Of a stretch of DNA of 64,000 bases, positions 1 to 10,931 are shown piece by piece. This DNA is from Antedon bifida. Its lineage: Eukaryota; Echinodermata; Crinoidea; Comatulida; Antedonidae. The translations under genes were made by a program, and so were the position numbers. Position 1 is the first letter of the stretch. Each line of letters starts with the position of its first letter. Location: the NCBI GenBank assembly GCA_963402885.1, contig OY727095.1:14017001-14081000 (forward strand). Direction: 5' to 3'. Under the pieces are notes generated by a model. That model had not been told where the DNA came from, did not search any database, and saw nothing but the letters and a program-made list of their open reading frames with translations.

Positions 1-420
1 AAACTTTGCCGTGGCCCAGCAGTGTCTGCAGAACTTACTGTAGATTACTAAAGTCTCGCAGTGAGTTACTGTACCATTAGTTATAGTAGAATTTAGAAAT
101 GCCAAAGTTTTAGATTTTAAGGTCACCAATGGTGCAATAGCCCACCCAGGACTTGCATACAAATCACACACAACTCCTCTTGTTGAGGAGCATTTACCAT
201 GTTTGGAAAGTAAAGTGGTTGGCTGTGCGATTATAGGGATTTCATGTAGGTTCCTCATTAGGTTGTGTAACAGATTTTCTTGTGCAATTTATTTAGGTTG
301 TTTAACTTCATTAAAAAACACAGCAATATTATTTAAAATTTGAGCAAGGAATTCTTTTCGTAACTTCGAATTGTGCAAAAGCGGTGCAGTGACCAAAATA
401 CATGGGCAATGTATTGTTAT
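1..420. other. No gene seen
   Basis: AT-rich sequence without an open frame of useful length and without a recognised repeat; nothing can be supported here. Confidence 0.5.
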
Positions 421-1068
421 TTACCTCCGCCAAGGAGGTATATATAATCGATCGTGTGTGTTTGTTAGCAGGATTACTCAAAAAGTAATTACAAAATCTT
501 TAGCAAAATGAATATACAGATAGATATGTGGTCAAGGACCATTCCATTAAATTTTGGGACCATTTGGGACCATGGTCCCAATTCTGGACCACTTTTTAGT
601 ATACTTTTTCAGACCTGCTAGTGTTAAAAAATAGGACAGCATTTTTCAAAAGCCGGCGAGCAGTCTTAAAGTAACAAGTAAACTGAAATTGCATTTTCTT
701 GAGAACTACTTGTCCAAAAAACTTCATTTTTGTACAAGAGGCAAGAGTTATAATTTGTAATTTTAAAACATAATTTGATTTAATGTGTACCTTTTTTGAT
801 GCGAGTAGTTTAAAAAACCTATTTCTTTTCAAATTCACTCGTTTGATTTTCGTGTTGCTGTTCTATTGTTAGTCAACTGAAGCTATATTGTTGTTGAAAG
901 GCTTGTTACATAATCATTACACCAAACTCGCATACACATGCTTGTAGTGAAATTAGCCTAAATCACAAACAGCATTAAGACACACACAAACATATAATAT
1001 ATTTTTTCCTGGAGAAATCTTATGTAGGAGAATTTTACAGTACGCTCTCGGAGTGGCTTTCTAGTTAA
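421..1068 (-). repeat. Interspersed repeat R1, uninterrupted copy (about 650 bp)
   Basis: This segment reads from CCTCCGCCAAGGAGG at the left to CTCTCGGAGTGGCTTTCTAG at the right. The reverse complement of the same sequence is found at 50270-50462 plus 52230-52690, where a LINE interrupts it. Between the two copies only scattered substitutions and small indels are seen, so this is a mobile or formerly mobile family. The short minus-strand frame at 596-838 lies inside the repeat and has no recognisable domain. The family is not assigned. Confidence 0.75.
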
Positions 1069-1690
1069 GGTATTGTTATCATTAACAATGTCATTTTCAT
1101 GTCGGATTTTATGAGCTGCACATTTCGACTACTTCAGCTGGTTCATCTTTCGTATGTGTTTTTACTGATCAAAGCCCAGGGATTCCACTTTTAAAATCTA
1201 TGTATATCAGGTATTGGTCTCCAGTATTGAGATGCAATAAGGATGTAACATACAAACTCAAGAAATAAACAATTACCTGCATTTTTCACGAGGTGCGTAT
1301 TGTTTACACATCCACTTTATTTTCGACCATTCATTTTATTTATGAACAAAACATGCAAGTATTAGGATACAGCAAGAAAAAACATAAAAAATGTGGGAAG
1401 ATTCATCCAAAAACGAGAAATTATGAATTTTATAAAATTTTTGGAATGTATATCATTATTATTTATCATTCTTTCCAGAATATTAATAAATGATATATTG
1501 GGTACATAACTGATTCAAAAGCGACCAATTCGAAACATGAACGATTTCAAATGCGGTTGTGGATCATCAGTGTCAGACTGGTTATCTTGGGAAGCAGGAC
1601 AGGGGCCTTCTGGCCAAATTAATAATATAACAGAGCACACTTTAGGCCTCCTACTCCACAAATCTGTATTCGTATATTATAGGCTACTAC
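1069..1690. other. No gene seen
   Basis: AT-rich non-coding sequence. Short frames at 1293-1493 and 1537-1794 have no recognisable domain and no splice context. Confidence 0.45.
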
Positions 1691-1692
1691 TA

Positions 1693-1770
1693 CTAGTGAC
1701 GATCGGGCCCAGACTATCGGGCCCAGACGATTGGGCCCAGACGATCAGGCCCAACAAACAAGACGATCGG
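1693..1770. repeat. Short tandem repeat, GACGATCGGGCCCA units
   Basis: Four to five head-to-tail copies of a word close to GACGATCGGGCCCA, each varying by one or two bases. The same word recurs at 3860-3915 and, partly in reverse orientation, at 4548-4617. The GC-rich word stands out against AT-rich surroundings. Confidence 0.8.
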
Positions 1771-1774
1771 GGAT

Positions 1775-2736
1775 GTTATTTTGGTTGCAATTAAACCAAC
1801 TTTTGGAAATTGTATGGCGTGCGTCAGTCTAGCTATGCATCTTTTATCATATCTGTCATTTTTTTTAAATCGATTGGGTTTTATTGCGTCACGCCATTTT
1901 TTTATTTGCCGCACTAAATACATTTTCGTGATTATTATTATACATTTCGTGATCGTTTTTATAGTTATGCCTACTGATAGATTATTAATTTTTTTAGACG
2001 ATGAGTATTTATTATGCTAACTATATATATTTCATTTACTTTATTACAGATGAGGAGAGGATGTGCTTTTCCAAATATGATTGTTTATAATTATACTAAT
2101 TAAATGTTAACATTGTTTAAATATGTAATCATTTTAATGTAATGTTATGTGGTGGTAGGAGATGAGACGAGTTAACTTTCCTTTGCGCCTGTTGTTCTTC
2201 AGCAAGTGTTTACTGTGATACAATCCGGGGGATTCCCCTTAAAATAAAACATAGCGTGTTACGGAATAAACATCAAAGCAGTAACAGTTGCCTGCCAAAA
2301 GTGGAAACAGTTTGAATTTATAATATTTTCAATAAGGTTCTCTGTCATTATTATTGCAGTAAAATAAAAAGCAAATAAAAGAAGTCTGTGTCTTATACAT
2401 AATGGTTTGTAATTAACATCTGGTTAATTTCTGCATGTACACTTTTGTGGGTAAATCATATTCTAATATATCCATAGCAATATGCTATGGTAGATTCATC
2501 TTTCCTTTAATCAACAGTATTATTTTATAATATTGGGTTAAAAAAATGTACTCTGGTATTCCACTTGTATTGTAGGCATAGAAAGAACGCCCCATTGGTA
2601 ATAAATACTCTATTACTAATTATAGGGAGAGAGAGAGAGTCCCACCCGAGAACTACTTGCGAATTTTTTCGCAAGTATTCTCAAATGTACTTAGTATAAA
2701 GTACAAATTACGTCAGAGTAGGGCAAAACATCTAAT
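1775..2736. other. No gene seen
   Basis: Non-coding AT-rich stretch with a short (GA)n run near 2627-2638. No supported feature. Confidence 0.4.
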
Positions 2737-2738
2737 TA

Positions 2739-3534
2739 CCGTAGTTCCCCGGGTATAATCCCACCCCCCTTGTACGTGAAATTTGCCCGAATTTGGGAGG
2801 TGGGACTATACCCGGGGATTTCCCGCTGCATGAACTGAAAATGACGATATTTCTTCTAGCTACGATTTAGGCTATCTAAAAGCTATATTCCGATGTAGGC
2901 CTAGCAATTAGACGGCCAGGCCATCTAGGCCTAGGCGGCCTAATTGGTCTTACCTGTGCTATGCCTACCGTATAGATTTTCCCCGAGATTTCTACTTAAA
3001 AAATACCCTAAAATGTGATCTAGGCCTAGCTTCCTAAGTCGACATGAACTCGATCATACGAGTTCTTCATGTTCACCCACACGCTCGAGCTCTCTGTGTA
3101 AATCGCATTGTTGCTGCATGTGACACAAACTCTACTGCACAAGCCGGTCGGTATAGAGGGCGGTGTTTTTTTGTTTTTTTTTACGGTAATCAAGCATGCA
3201 CAGTAGTGTAAACAACAAGAAAGAATGTACACGACGGCGAAAGGATGTACAGAACGTGACGATCGGGGCATGCTAGCCTTAGGTTGTATTCAACTTAACA
3301 ATGTTCGATGAGTTTTAAGTCAGCCAAATTCAGAGAAATTACTCTATTTTTTTGGTGAGAAATTGACGTCGGCCTAGCTAGCTACAGTAGGCCTAGGCCC
3401 ACCTCTGGCCTAATGTTAAATTATACACTGGGACTTTGCCCGGGGATATGCTTGCGTGCGAAGGTAATCGTAAAGTCGGGGGTGGGATTATACCCGAGGT
3501 GGGATTATACCCGAGGAACTACGGTACTCAACTC
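2739..3534. mobile_element. MITE with about 30-bp TIRs and TA target duplication
   Basis: The left end CCGTAGTTCCCCGGGTATAA and the right end TTATACCCGAGGAACTACGG are inverted copies; the right TIR carries the internal word GGTGGGATTATACCCGAG twice. TA dinucleotides flank both ends (2737-2738 and 3535-3536), as for Tc1/mariner-type insertions. The 796-bp body has no frame with a transposase motif, so it is probably a non-autonomous element. The inner ends also pair weakly (TTTGCCCGAA near 2788, TTTGCCCGGGG near 3434). Confidence 0.8.
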
Positions 3535-3859
3535 CCTGACGCAAAAACTATAATTACAATCCTATATTAACTATTATTAATAATTTCAGATTTTTTTTCA
3601 GAAACAACATTTTTTACAATGATTTTTAATCAGCACAATGAGCACATATTCACAAACATCTTGCAACCTGTAAACAAATTGAAAACAAACATTAGGCCTA
3701 TATACATACTTAGGCCTAAATAAACATTCATTCCTTATACGTAACAAATATAACCAATTACAACCGCAAAAGCTTATCAACGACGCTCCATACCGAATAC
3801 CAGATGTTGATTTTTATCGGAATCAAAATAAAACGCAATCGATTTTAGCATATCGAACA

Positions 3860-3915
3860 CAAGACTATCGGGCCCTGAGCTAAAACGATCGGGCCCAGCG
3901 AATGAGACGATCGTA
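3860..3915. repeat. GACGATCGGGCCC cluster, second copy
   Basis: Contains ACTATCGGGCCC, ACGATCGGGCCCAGC and GAGACGATCG in a row, the same word family as at 1693-1770. Confidence 0.7.
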
Positions 3916-4547
3916 AACCAAAATGGTTCCTAAAGCATGTTTTCCTGTCAACATTAAGTTGCATTAAGTTTAAAATCGTTAAAGTTGAAAATAAAATAAC
4001 GATGAGTCGGACCGCTAATATTTACACATTTTTATGCGATCGTTCATAGTTTCTTGGTTGTCTCGAGCGTTGCTGGACTACGCACAGCCGGGCCCGCGTG
4101 AACAAAAGTTACGGGTCTTGATGCTTCAACTCAGTCTAGGACATGCTTTCGCTGATATCTTATTATAGGCTCACACTAACTAAAGACAAACATTAAATTA
4201 AATTGTTTTGATATTGTAATTTAATTTGACTTACATTTGTTGTTTTGAAATATCAGACCTTAAAAGTGTACAAAAAAGGTGAAAAACATCGTTGCGTTGT
4301 AAAAATCCAAGAATTGTCAGCGCGTACCTATTTTTTCGCAAACTGCAATGACGTAATTTGTGGACCATTTGATTGGTCAGTTTTAAAGATCGCAACGTTA
4401 AAGTTGAACTGGTTTCAACTTTAACGATTTCAGATTTTAACGATTTGTAACATTGATTTTTTACCCCCTTTTCCTGTAAAATCGTTGAATCTGGCCATTC
4501 AATGCAACTTAACGATTGACAGGAAAACAGACTTGAAACACATGATG

Positions 4548-4617
4548 AGACGATCGGGCCAACGCTGGGTTCGATGCCCGATCGTCTTGGGCCCGATCGT
4601 CCGTGGTCCCGATCGTC
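4548..4617. repeat. GACGATCGGGCC cluster in inverted arrangement
   Basis: Starts with GAGACGATCGGGCCAACG and continues with reversed copies (GCCCGATCGTC, GGGCCCGATCGTC, GTCCCGATCGTC), giving a palindromic cluster. Next to it, AGGCCTACTACTACATACAG resembles, in inverted form, the GGCTACTACTACTAG beside the 1.7-kb cluster. Confidence 0.65.
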
Positions 4618-4704
4618 TGATAACCACAGGCCTACTACTACATACAGATTCATACAGCAGACAGTGACAAGGACACTGACAGGCAACCAATGCTCTACTA
4701 GAGG

Positions 4705-4815
4705 GCCAGGACTAGGCTAGACAGCGCCCCTCTAGGCCTACTATAGGGCCTAGGCCTACTACCTACTAGATATATCGAATTACCTACTAGCCTAGGACCT
4801 AGGCTAGGCCTAGAT
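4705..4815. repeat. AGGCCTA/CCTAGG-rich block
   Basis: Dense run of overlapping AGGCCTA, TAGGCC and CCTAGG words. Similar blocks occur at 2890-2945, 31650-31715 and 35236-35340, often beside mobile-element ends. Confidence 0.6.
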
Positions 4816-6570
4816 AGGTTTAACCATGCTGATCAAAGAATATAATCTCTCATTCTAAAGAATCATTGTTAAGTTAATAAATAAAGTAATATTAATGAAA
4901 AATACTTACCTTTTTTCAGTACACACACGTGTTGTCAAAGATTATTTGTTATGAATATGATGTTGGTAGAGTATGTTTTTTGAAATTATACTTTATTGAG
5001 GGCGCAATCAATGTTTATCTCTAAAATCATGGACCTATAAATTAGAATTTTAAATAGGTCGATGTCAAAATCGGAGAGCATTGGCCACACAGTCGCATCA
5101 AAAACCTAATCAAAGGGAAACTCCGGGTTAATAAGATTATTTCTCCATGGTAAAATGGATACAAATATTATATTGCTATAAATTGTAATAGGCCTACAAT
5201 TCTTATCCAATGCATTAATACATCTCCTCTTCCAAAATAATCTTTCATTTATAAAGAATAATTTCCAATTTTACATTTGATTTTGTGCTTCTATCTTGTC
5301 CTGTTTTGTTTTCCAATATACATAAGATAATTTGATGACAAGGCAAGTAAGCCTCGCAGTAAGATTCCAGTTCCAGCGTATTTTACCTCTGTATTTTTTA
5401 TATAATTATACTCTTTTGTATTGATTTGTTTTATATTTGTATTATGAAACAAAAAAGCAGCTTTAAGGCTGAACATTTTTAATTGCAAAATAAGAGAAAA
5501 AGACATTTTTATTCTAGACAAATGACTGGTAACGTAACACCTATTATATTAATTAAAGTATAGAGCCAACCCTCATTAAGAAGCCAGACACACTTAATCC
5601 AAGCTAAAAATTTATTAAAAGCATTTTATAAAAGATAAGCAATTCTGATCTTTTAAATGGTCTTTTTTCATTATTTTTATGAATGTTCTGGGTTGGGAGA
5701 GTTGACTGTATTTTACAGTTACAAATCAATGTAGCAGACAGTGTAACACACACAAATAATCCTTTATATTGCTATACACACAAAACAAAAAATGAATCAA
5801 ATTATAAATTATTTATTATTACAATTTTCTTTATACAAAAATAAATCATCTTATTTACATTTTATGTAATATTTGATCACTGTAATGTTCAAATGTATTC
5901 AAAATAGCAGAGAATCTCTATTTTTCTCTGACAAGAAACCCTCACAGCTTTATCACTTTATGCATTTAGATATTATAGTGAACTATTTATATACAGTTTT
6001 AATATCTCTATGCTTTATGTAATATGATAATAATAATATAATAAAAAAATAAACAAATCCCATGATTGCTTGTATTGCTGCTTCTAAATATTCCAGTAAT
6101 GTTATTATAATAAAATTACTTAAAGTCATTTTTGTCATATTAATAAAGTATACTTAAGTCATTTTCTTCTGATTAGCTTTAATTTTAAAATTTTTTACTT
6201 ATGAGTACTAATTTCTTTTCCCTTTTCATTGTTTAATGTCATATTTTCTGTTTGTTTTTAAACTTGACTGCAACACTTTTTGTGTCACTGATTCAAAGGT
6301 GAAGGTCAACAAATAAATAAACTGCATTAAAGAAACTTTTAAATGTTGAGCTACTCACTAGATAGGTACAAAGGGTGGGTCATTTATGCTAAATTGAAAT
6401 GTTGAAGTTGTAAACATAAAATGAATTCTTAATTGCATTATCGTTTTATGCAGTTAGTTTGTTTTCATTTAAAAACAATTTCCCAAAAAATGTTAAGGGC
6501 GATTAAACACATGTTAATGTTATTCAAATTCATTTAAACAAACAAATACTAAATTAATATAAAATGAAAA
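4816..6570. other. Gene-free AT-rich stretch with dispersed repeat fragments
   Basis: No coding exon was recognised. Fragments such as GAGGGCGCAATCA (about 4999), ATCATGGACCTATAAATTA (5026) and a CCAGTTCCAGCGTATTTTAC block (5367) recur in similar form at 35522, 36135 and 36240, so part of this stretch belongs to a diverged dispersed repeat. Confidence 0.45.
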
Positions 6571-6574
6571 CCAA

Positions 6575-8061
6575 CTAGATTTAATTCGTCACTATGACGA
6601 ATTATAGGTTATATGCATTGATTTAAATAAAGATAATTGATTTGTAAAAGATATATTGATTGATTGATTTTCTCAGAATCTTTAATTATTTATAATATAT
6701 GATAGGATCTTGCTAACATAAATACAATAGCCGGTACCACAATCCGATCAAAGATCCCTCTGCATATAATGTCATAAACCACATTTGTTACATAATAATA
6801 AAGACATAAGTTACTTTTTATCTAGATTTCATTATAAATCATGTGTATAATCTATACACTAAGAAATAAATTTGAACAAACAACACAGATAATAAAAAAA
6901 AAATCTTTTTTCGTTTCCCAAGGTGAGACTCGAACTCGATACCTTGAAAGCCATAGACACGAGCACAGACCACCGAGCCATACACAACTGACTAAAAGTT
7001 GTAGAAAGATTCCTCCATGTATTTACTATGCAGTAACCACTTGCAGTAACCACTTTGGTGCAGATAGATTATTATATACCGCAATGAATTATAATTTTTT
7101 ACTATGATGACTTCTTTAAAAATTAAAAAAAATGATGCACTGTCAAACTATATACTTTTAACTTTAATATATGAACATTGTAAGGAAGAAAGTTAATGTT
7201 AAGTTTGTTATTTCGGCGTAAGAAAATGTCATAATTTGTTTGATTGTCGAAATTAATTTTTTTTAATTTAATATGCAATTAATGATGACTTAATCAACTT
7301 TTATTCTCTTAATTTGATAATAAATCATACATATGATACATACACTTCAAGAAAATGAAATAAAAAATAGGTGTTCCCCAGCATTCTGACGATCTATATT
7401 AATTTTAAAATTTAGTATATTTTCACCATTTTGTTAACTTATACGTGCGTAGCCTGTCACTTTTGACGTGCTCGTAAAACGCAATTTCGAGTTGAAAAGT
7501 GAATCAAATATGATGATATTATTAAAGAAAGGTTGTAATAACAGAAATCGGGCAAAAAGAGTGCGCATTAACGTTTAACGCGCAGTGCGCGTGCAAAAAT
7601 TTGCGCACTCATGGCAATTTTTTAAACACTTAAAATTGCCTGAAACGTACTCTAATTTCATCGAAAATAAATTCTGACAATTTTGAACATTTTAAGCGCG
7701 CGTACGCATGCGTTATATGCGCTACGCACGTAATTGTATTGCCATATGATGAAATATAACCTGAAATTTATGAGTACCAAATTTTGTTTAAAAGTGATTC
7801 ATGCTTGTGAAGATATGATTACAAACGTGATTTCGTTAAATCACGCGTAGACCGCGTAATGTTTGATTGCGCACCGTGAAAACATAACCGCATCGATCCT
7901 GGCCATAAGGAATATACTCTGAAAAATTGACTTAGCTAGATGAAACTGATATCAAGATAATTCACGGACAAAATAGTGCTAAGGAAAGAATGAATAAATA
8001 AATAAATAAATAAAGATCCTGACAGAATCAAGAGGTTATATGCATATCATGCATATAACCT
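6575..8061 (-). mobile_element. Helitron/Helentron-like non-autonomous element, copy 1
   Basis: Read on the minus strand, the element starts at 8061 with AGGTTATATGCA followed by an inverted TGCATATAACCT, then a (TTTA)n microsatellite (about 7990-8012). It ends with an inverted TGCATATAACCT copy, a hairpin (AATTCGTCA/TGACGAATT, 6582-6605) and CTAG at 6575-6578. Thymines flank both ends. A second full copy lies in opposite orientation at 57691-59141. A 5-prime terminal motif matched by a subterminal inverted copy, a microsatellite, a 3-prime hairpin and TT insertion are known for Helentron-derived DINE/HINE elements. No Rep/helicase coding is present. Confidence 0.6.
6903..6990 (-). other. tRNA-like (Pol III A/B-box-like) segment inside the element
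   Basis: On the minus strand TATGGCTCGGTGGTCTGTGC resembles an A box with D-loop, and GGTATCGAGTTCGAGTCTCA a B box/T-arm, spaced as in a tRNA. Acceptor arms do not pair well, so it is a tRNA-derived relic and not a functional tRNA. The same segment is at 58597-58680 in the other copy. Confidence 0.5.
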
Positions 8062-8159
8062 AATAAAAAAAAACCAGTATTAAGCAAAGCTTTAATCTTG
8101 TTGTGTCAGAAATAATTGCATAAAATATAATACTGTATCTATACAAACAATAAGGTATG

Positions 8160-9065
8160 ACACGCTAACACTACATTGACAAATAAATGGCTGCTCATAC
8201 AAGATAGACAGTGTACTACCTGCATTGTGGTATTACAATACATACACTGAGATACGACATAAATATTACATTGACAAATAAATGGCTGCTCATACAAGAT
8301 AGACTATTAGTGTACAATCTGCATTGTGGTATTATAGTGCATACACTGAGGTATGACACGCTAACATTACATTGACAAATAAATGGCTGCTCATACAACT
8401 ATTAGTGTACTACCTGCATTGTGGTATTACAATACAAACACTGAGGTATGACAAGCTAATTTATAACATTGACAAATAAACGGTTGCTCATTCTATTAGT
8501 GTACTACCTGCATTGCAGTATTACAATACAAACATTGAGGTATGACACGCTAACATTACATTAACAAATAAACGGCTGCTTATTCAACTATTAGTGTACT
8601 ACCTGCATTGTGGTATTACAATACATACACTGAGGTATGACACACTAACATTGCATTGACAAATAAACGGCTGCTCATTCAACTATTAGTGTACAACCTG
8701 CATTGTGGTATTACAATACATACACTGAGGTATGACACGCTGACATTACATTAATAAATAAATGGCTGCTCATTCAACTATTAGTGTACAACCTGCATTG
8801 TGGTATTACAATACATACACTGAGGTATGACACGCTAACATTACATTGACAAATAAACGGCTGCTCATTCAACTATTAGTGTACTACTTGCATTGTGGTA
8901 TTACAATACATACACTGAGGTATGACACGCTAACATTACATTAACAAATAACAACTGCTCATTTAAATATAGTGTACAATCTGCATTGTGGTATTATAAT
9001 GCATACACTGAGGTATGACATGTTGACATAATACCTCCAAATAAAGAGCTACTCACACAAGATAG
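8160..9065. repeat. Minisatellite, unit about 95 bp, about 9-10 copies
   Basis: Head-to-tail copies contain TGCATTGTGGTATTACAATA, a CACTGAGGTATGACACGCTA block and ACAAATAAACGGCTGCTCAT. The distance between the TGCATTGTGG words is near 95 bp (8320 to 8415), with longer units at the left edge and decay at the right edge. It lies downstream of the ROCO gene's 3-prime end. Confidence 0.9.
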
Positions 9066-9189
9066 ACTATAGCATACTACCTGCATTGCAATATTACAAT
9101 ACAGGACATTATATTGCTAAAGAAATGACAGCTCAATTTGGAAAGTTTCTAGTGATTAATATTTCCAAAAAATAAAAAAAGTAAACATG

Positions 9190-10307
9190 AGTAGCTTTAA
9201 ATCTGATTAGCTGCAATAGGCCATGTGAAGTGTGTAAAGTTGTCAAAGTGTTCCCTAAATAAAAACAGTAAACATGAATGGCTTTAAATCTCATTAGCTG
9301 AAATAGGCCATGTGAAGTGTGTAAAGTTGTCAAAGTGTTCCCTAAATAAAAACAGTAAACATGAATGGCTTTAAATCTCATTAGCTGAAATAGGCCATGT
9401 GAAGTGTGTAAAGTTGTCAAAGTGTTCCCTAAATAAAAACAGTAAACATGAATGGCTTTAAATCTCATTAGCTGCAATAGGCCATGTGAAGTGTGTGAAG
9501 TGTGTAAAGTGTCAAAGTGTTACCTAAATAAAAACAGTAAACATGAATGGCTTTAAATCTCATTAGCTGAAATAGGCCATGTGAAGTGTGTAAAGTTGTC
9601 AAAGTGTTCCCTAAATAAAAACAGTAAACATGAATGGCTTTAAATATCATTAGCTGCAATAGGTCATGTGAAGTGTGTAAAGTTGTCAAAGTGTTCCCTA
9701 AATAAAAACAGTAAACATGAATGGCTTTAAATCTCTTTAGCTGCAATAGGCCATGTGAAGTGTGTAAAGTAGTCAAAGTGTTCCCTAAATAAAAACAGTA
9801 AACATGAATGGCTTTAAATCTCATTAGCTGCAATAGGCCATGTGAAGTGTGTAAAGTGTCAAAGTGTTACCTAAATAAAAACAGTAAACATGAATGGCTT
9901 TAAATCTCATTAGCTGCAATAGGCCATGTGAAGTGTGTAAAGTTGTCAAAGTGTTCCCTAAATAAAAACAGTAAACATGAATGGCTTTAAATCTCATTAG
10001 CTGCAATAGGCCATGTGAGGTGTGTAAAGTTGTCAAAGTGTTCCCTAAATAAAAACAGTAAACATGAATGGCTTTAAATCTCATTAGCTGCAATAGGCCA
10101 TGTGAAGTGTGTAAAGTAGTCAAAGTGTTCCCTAAATAAAAACAGTAAACATGAATGGCTTTAAATCTCATTAGCTGCAATAGGCCATGTGAAGTGTGTA
10201 AAGTTGTCAAAGTGTTCCCTAAATAAAAACAGTAAACATGAATGGCTTTAAATCTCATTAGCTGCAATAGGCCATGTGAAGTGTGTAAAGTTGTCAAAGT
10301 GTTCCCT
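9190..10307. repeat. Minisatellite, unit 87 bp, about 13 copies
   Basis: The unit contains GGCCATGTGAAGTGTGTAAA, CTAAATAAAAACAGTAAACA and TGAATGGCTTTAAATCTCAT; successive GGCCATGTG words are 87 bp apart (9219, 9306, 9393). Because 87 is divisible by three, long repetitive minus-strand frames of 29-residue units appear at 9133-9477, 9468-9833 and 9824-10297. These are by-products of the period and not genes. A few units carry small insertions that shift the frame. Confidence 0.93.
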
Positions 10308-10363
10308 ATAATATAATAATAATTATTATTTCCATTATTTCTTTTTGTTATTGCAGTCCATTG

Positions 10364-10369
10364 TTTATT
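10364..10369 (-). terminator. Candidate polyadenylation signal of the ROCO gene
   Basis: AATAAA on the minus strand, about 65 bp past the stop codon at 10432 and before the 87-bp minisatellite. Confidence 0.5.
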
Positions 10370-10431
10370 TGCATTGTTATATCAATTGCACTAATGTTGA
10401 ACTATAAACCACTGCAACATCACCTCTACTT

Positions 10432-10931
10432 TTACTCATCTTTTAACAACTTCTCAATGGATTCAATTTGATCTTCACTCAGCAACTCTCGTGATTCCAG
10501 ATCCAAAATTAAACTCCAGCTGTCTGCATACTTCCTAAGGACAGGGAAGTTGTGTTGTACATCAAGAGTTTTGATATCCGAGTCACTAAGAATTTTCCCC
10601 ATATTAAAAATCTTTATTGTCCGTCGTGAAAATGATGCTACCTTACGTTTCTTGATATTCTTGAAAGCGGGAAGCTTTTTAATGACAGATGACTCAAAGC
10701 CAAATTGTTCAGTTTTCTTGATTGCATCATACAGGACAGTAAGATCTGTTTGACTTAATCGCCCATTTGAAGATAAAAAGGTTAACAAATCAATTGTACT
10801 GGTAACCCTTTTCAACTCTTCAATGTCTATTATTTCTATAAATAGAACTTGTAGCCTGTTAAGGAGTTCACGTTGATCAAACCATTTTGCAAAGTCGGCA
10901 ATCAAGTGTCGAAAATCATCCTCTGAGAAAT
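10432..10931 (-). CDS. ROCO gene exon 17: C-terminal tandem DED-like module
   Basis: Begins after the CCATATAG acceptor with DFSEDDFRHLIADFAKWF and runs 165 residues to the TAA at 10432. The first bundle has TIDLLTFLSSNGRLSQTDLT, a good DED-type helix pair. The second has SWSLILDLESRELLSEDQIE, the same pattern as the second bundle of exon 1 (VWDVVLHLEINGELADDAV). Codons upstream of 10931 (to 11025) are open by chance and hydrophobic; the phase-1 splice from exon 16 excludes them. Confidence 0.75.

Noticed and set aside
4231..4686. 151-codon minus-strand frame
   Set aside because: It runs through the GATCGTC clusters and AT-rich DNA, has no domain, and lacks splice-supported neighbours.
6903..6990. 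Functional tRNA gene
   Set aside because: Box-like motifs are present but acceptor and T-arm pairing is poor, and the same relic occurs in a second transposon copy.
9133..10297. Long repetitive minus-strand frames of 29-residue units
   Set aside because: They come from an 87-bp minisatellite whose period is divisible by three; no splice or domain support.
8160..10307. CRISPR-like array
   Set aside because: Units are contiguous tandem copies without unique spacers, in eukaryotic DNA.
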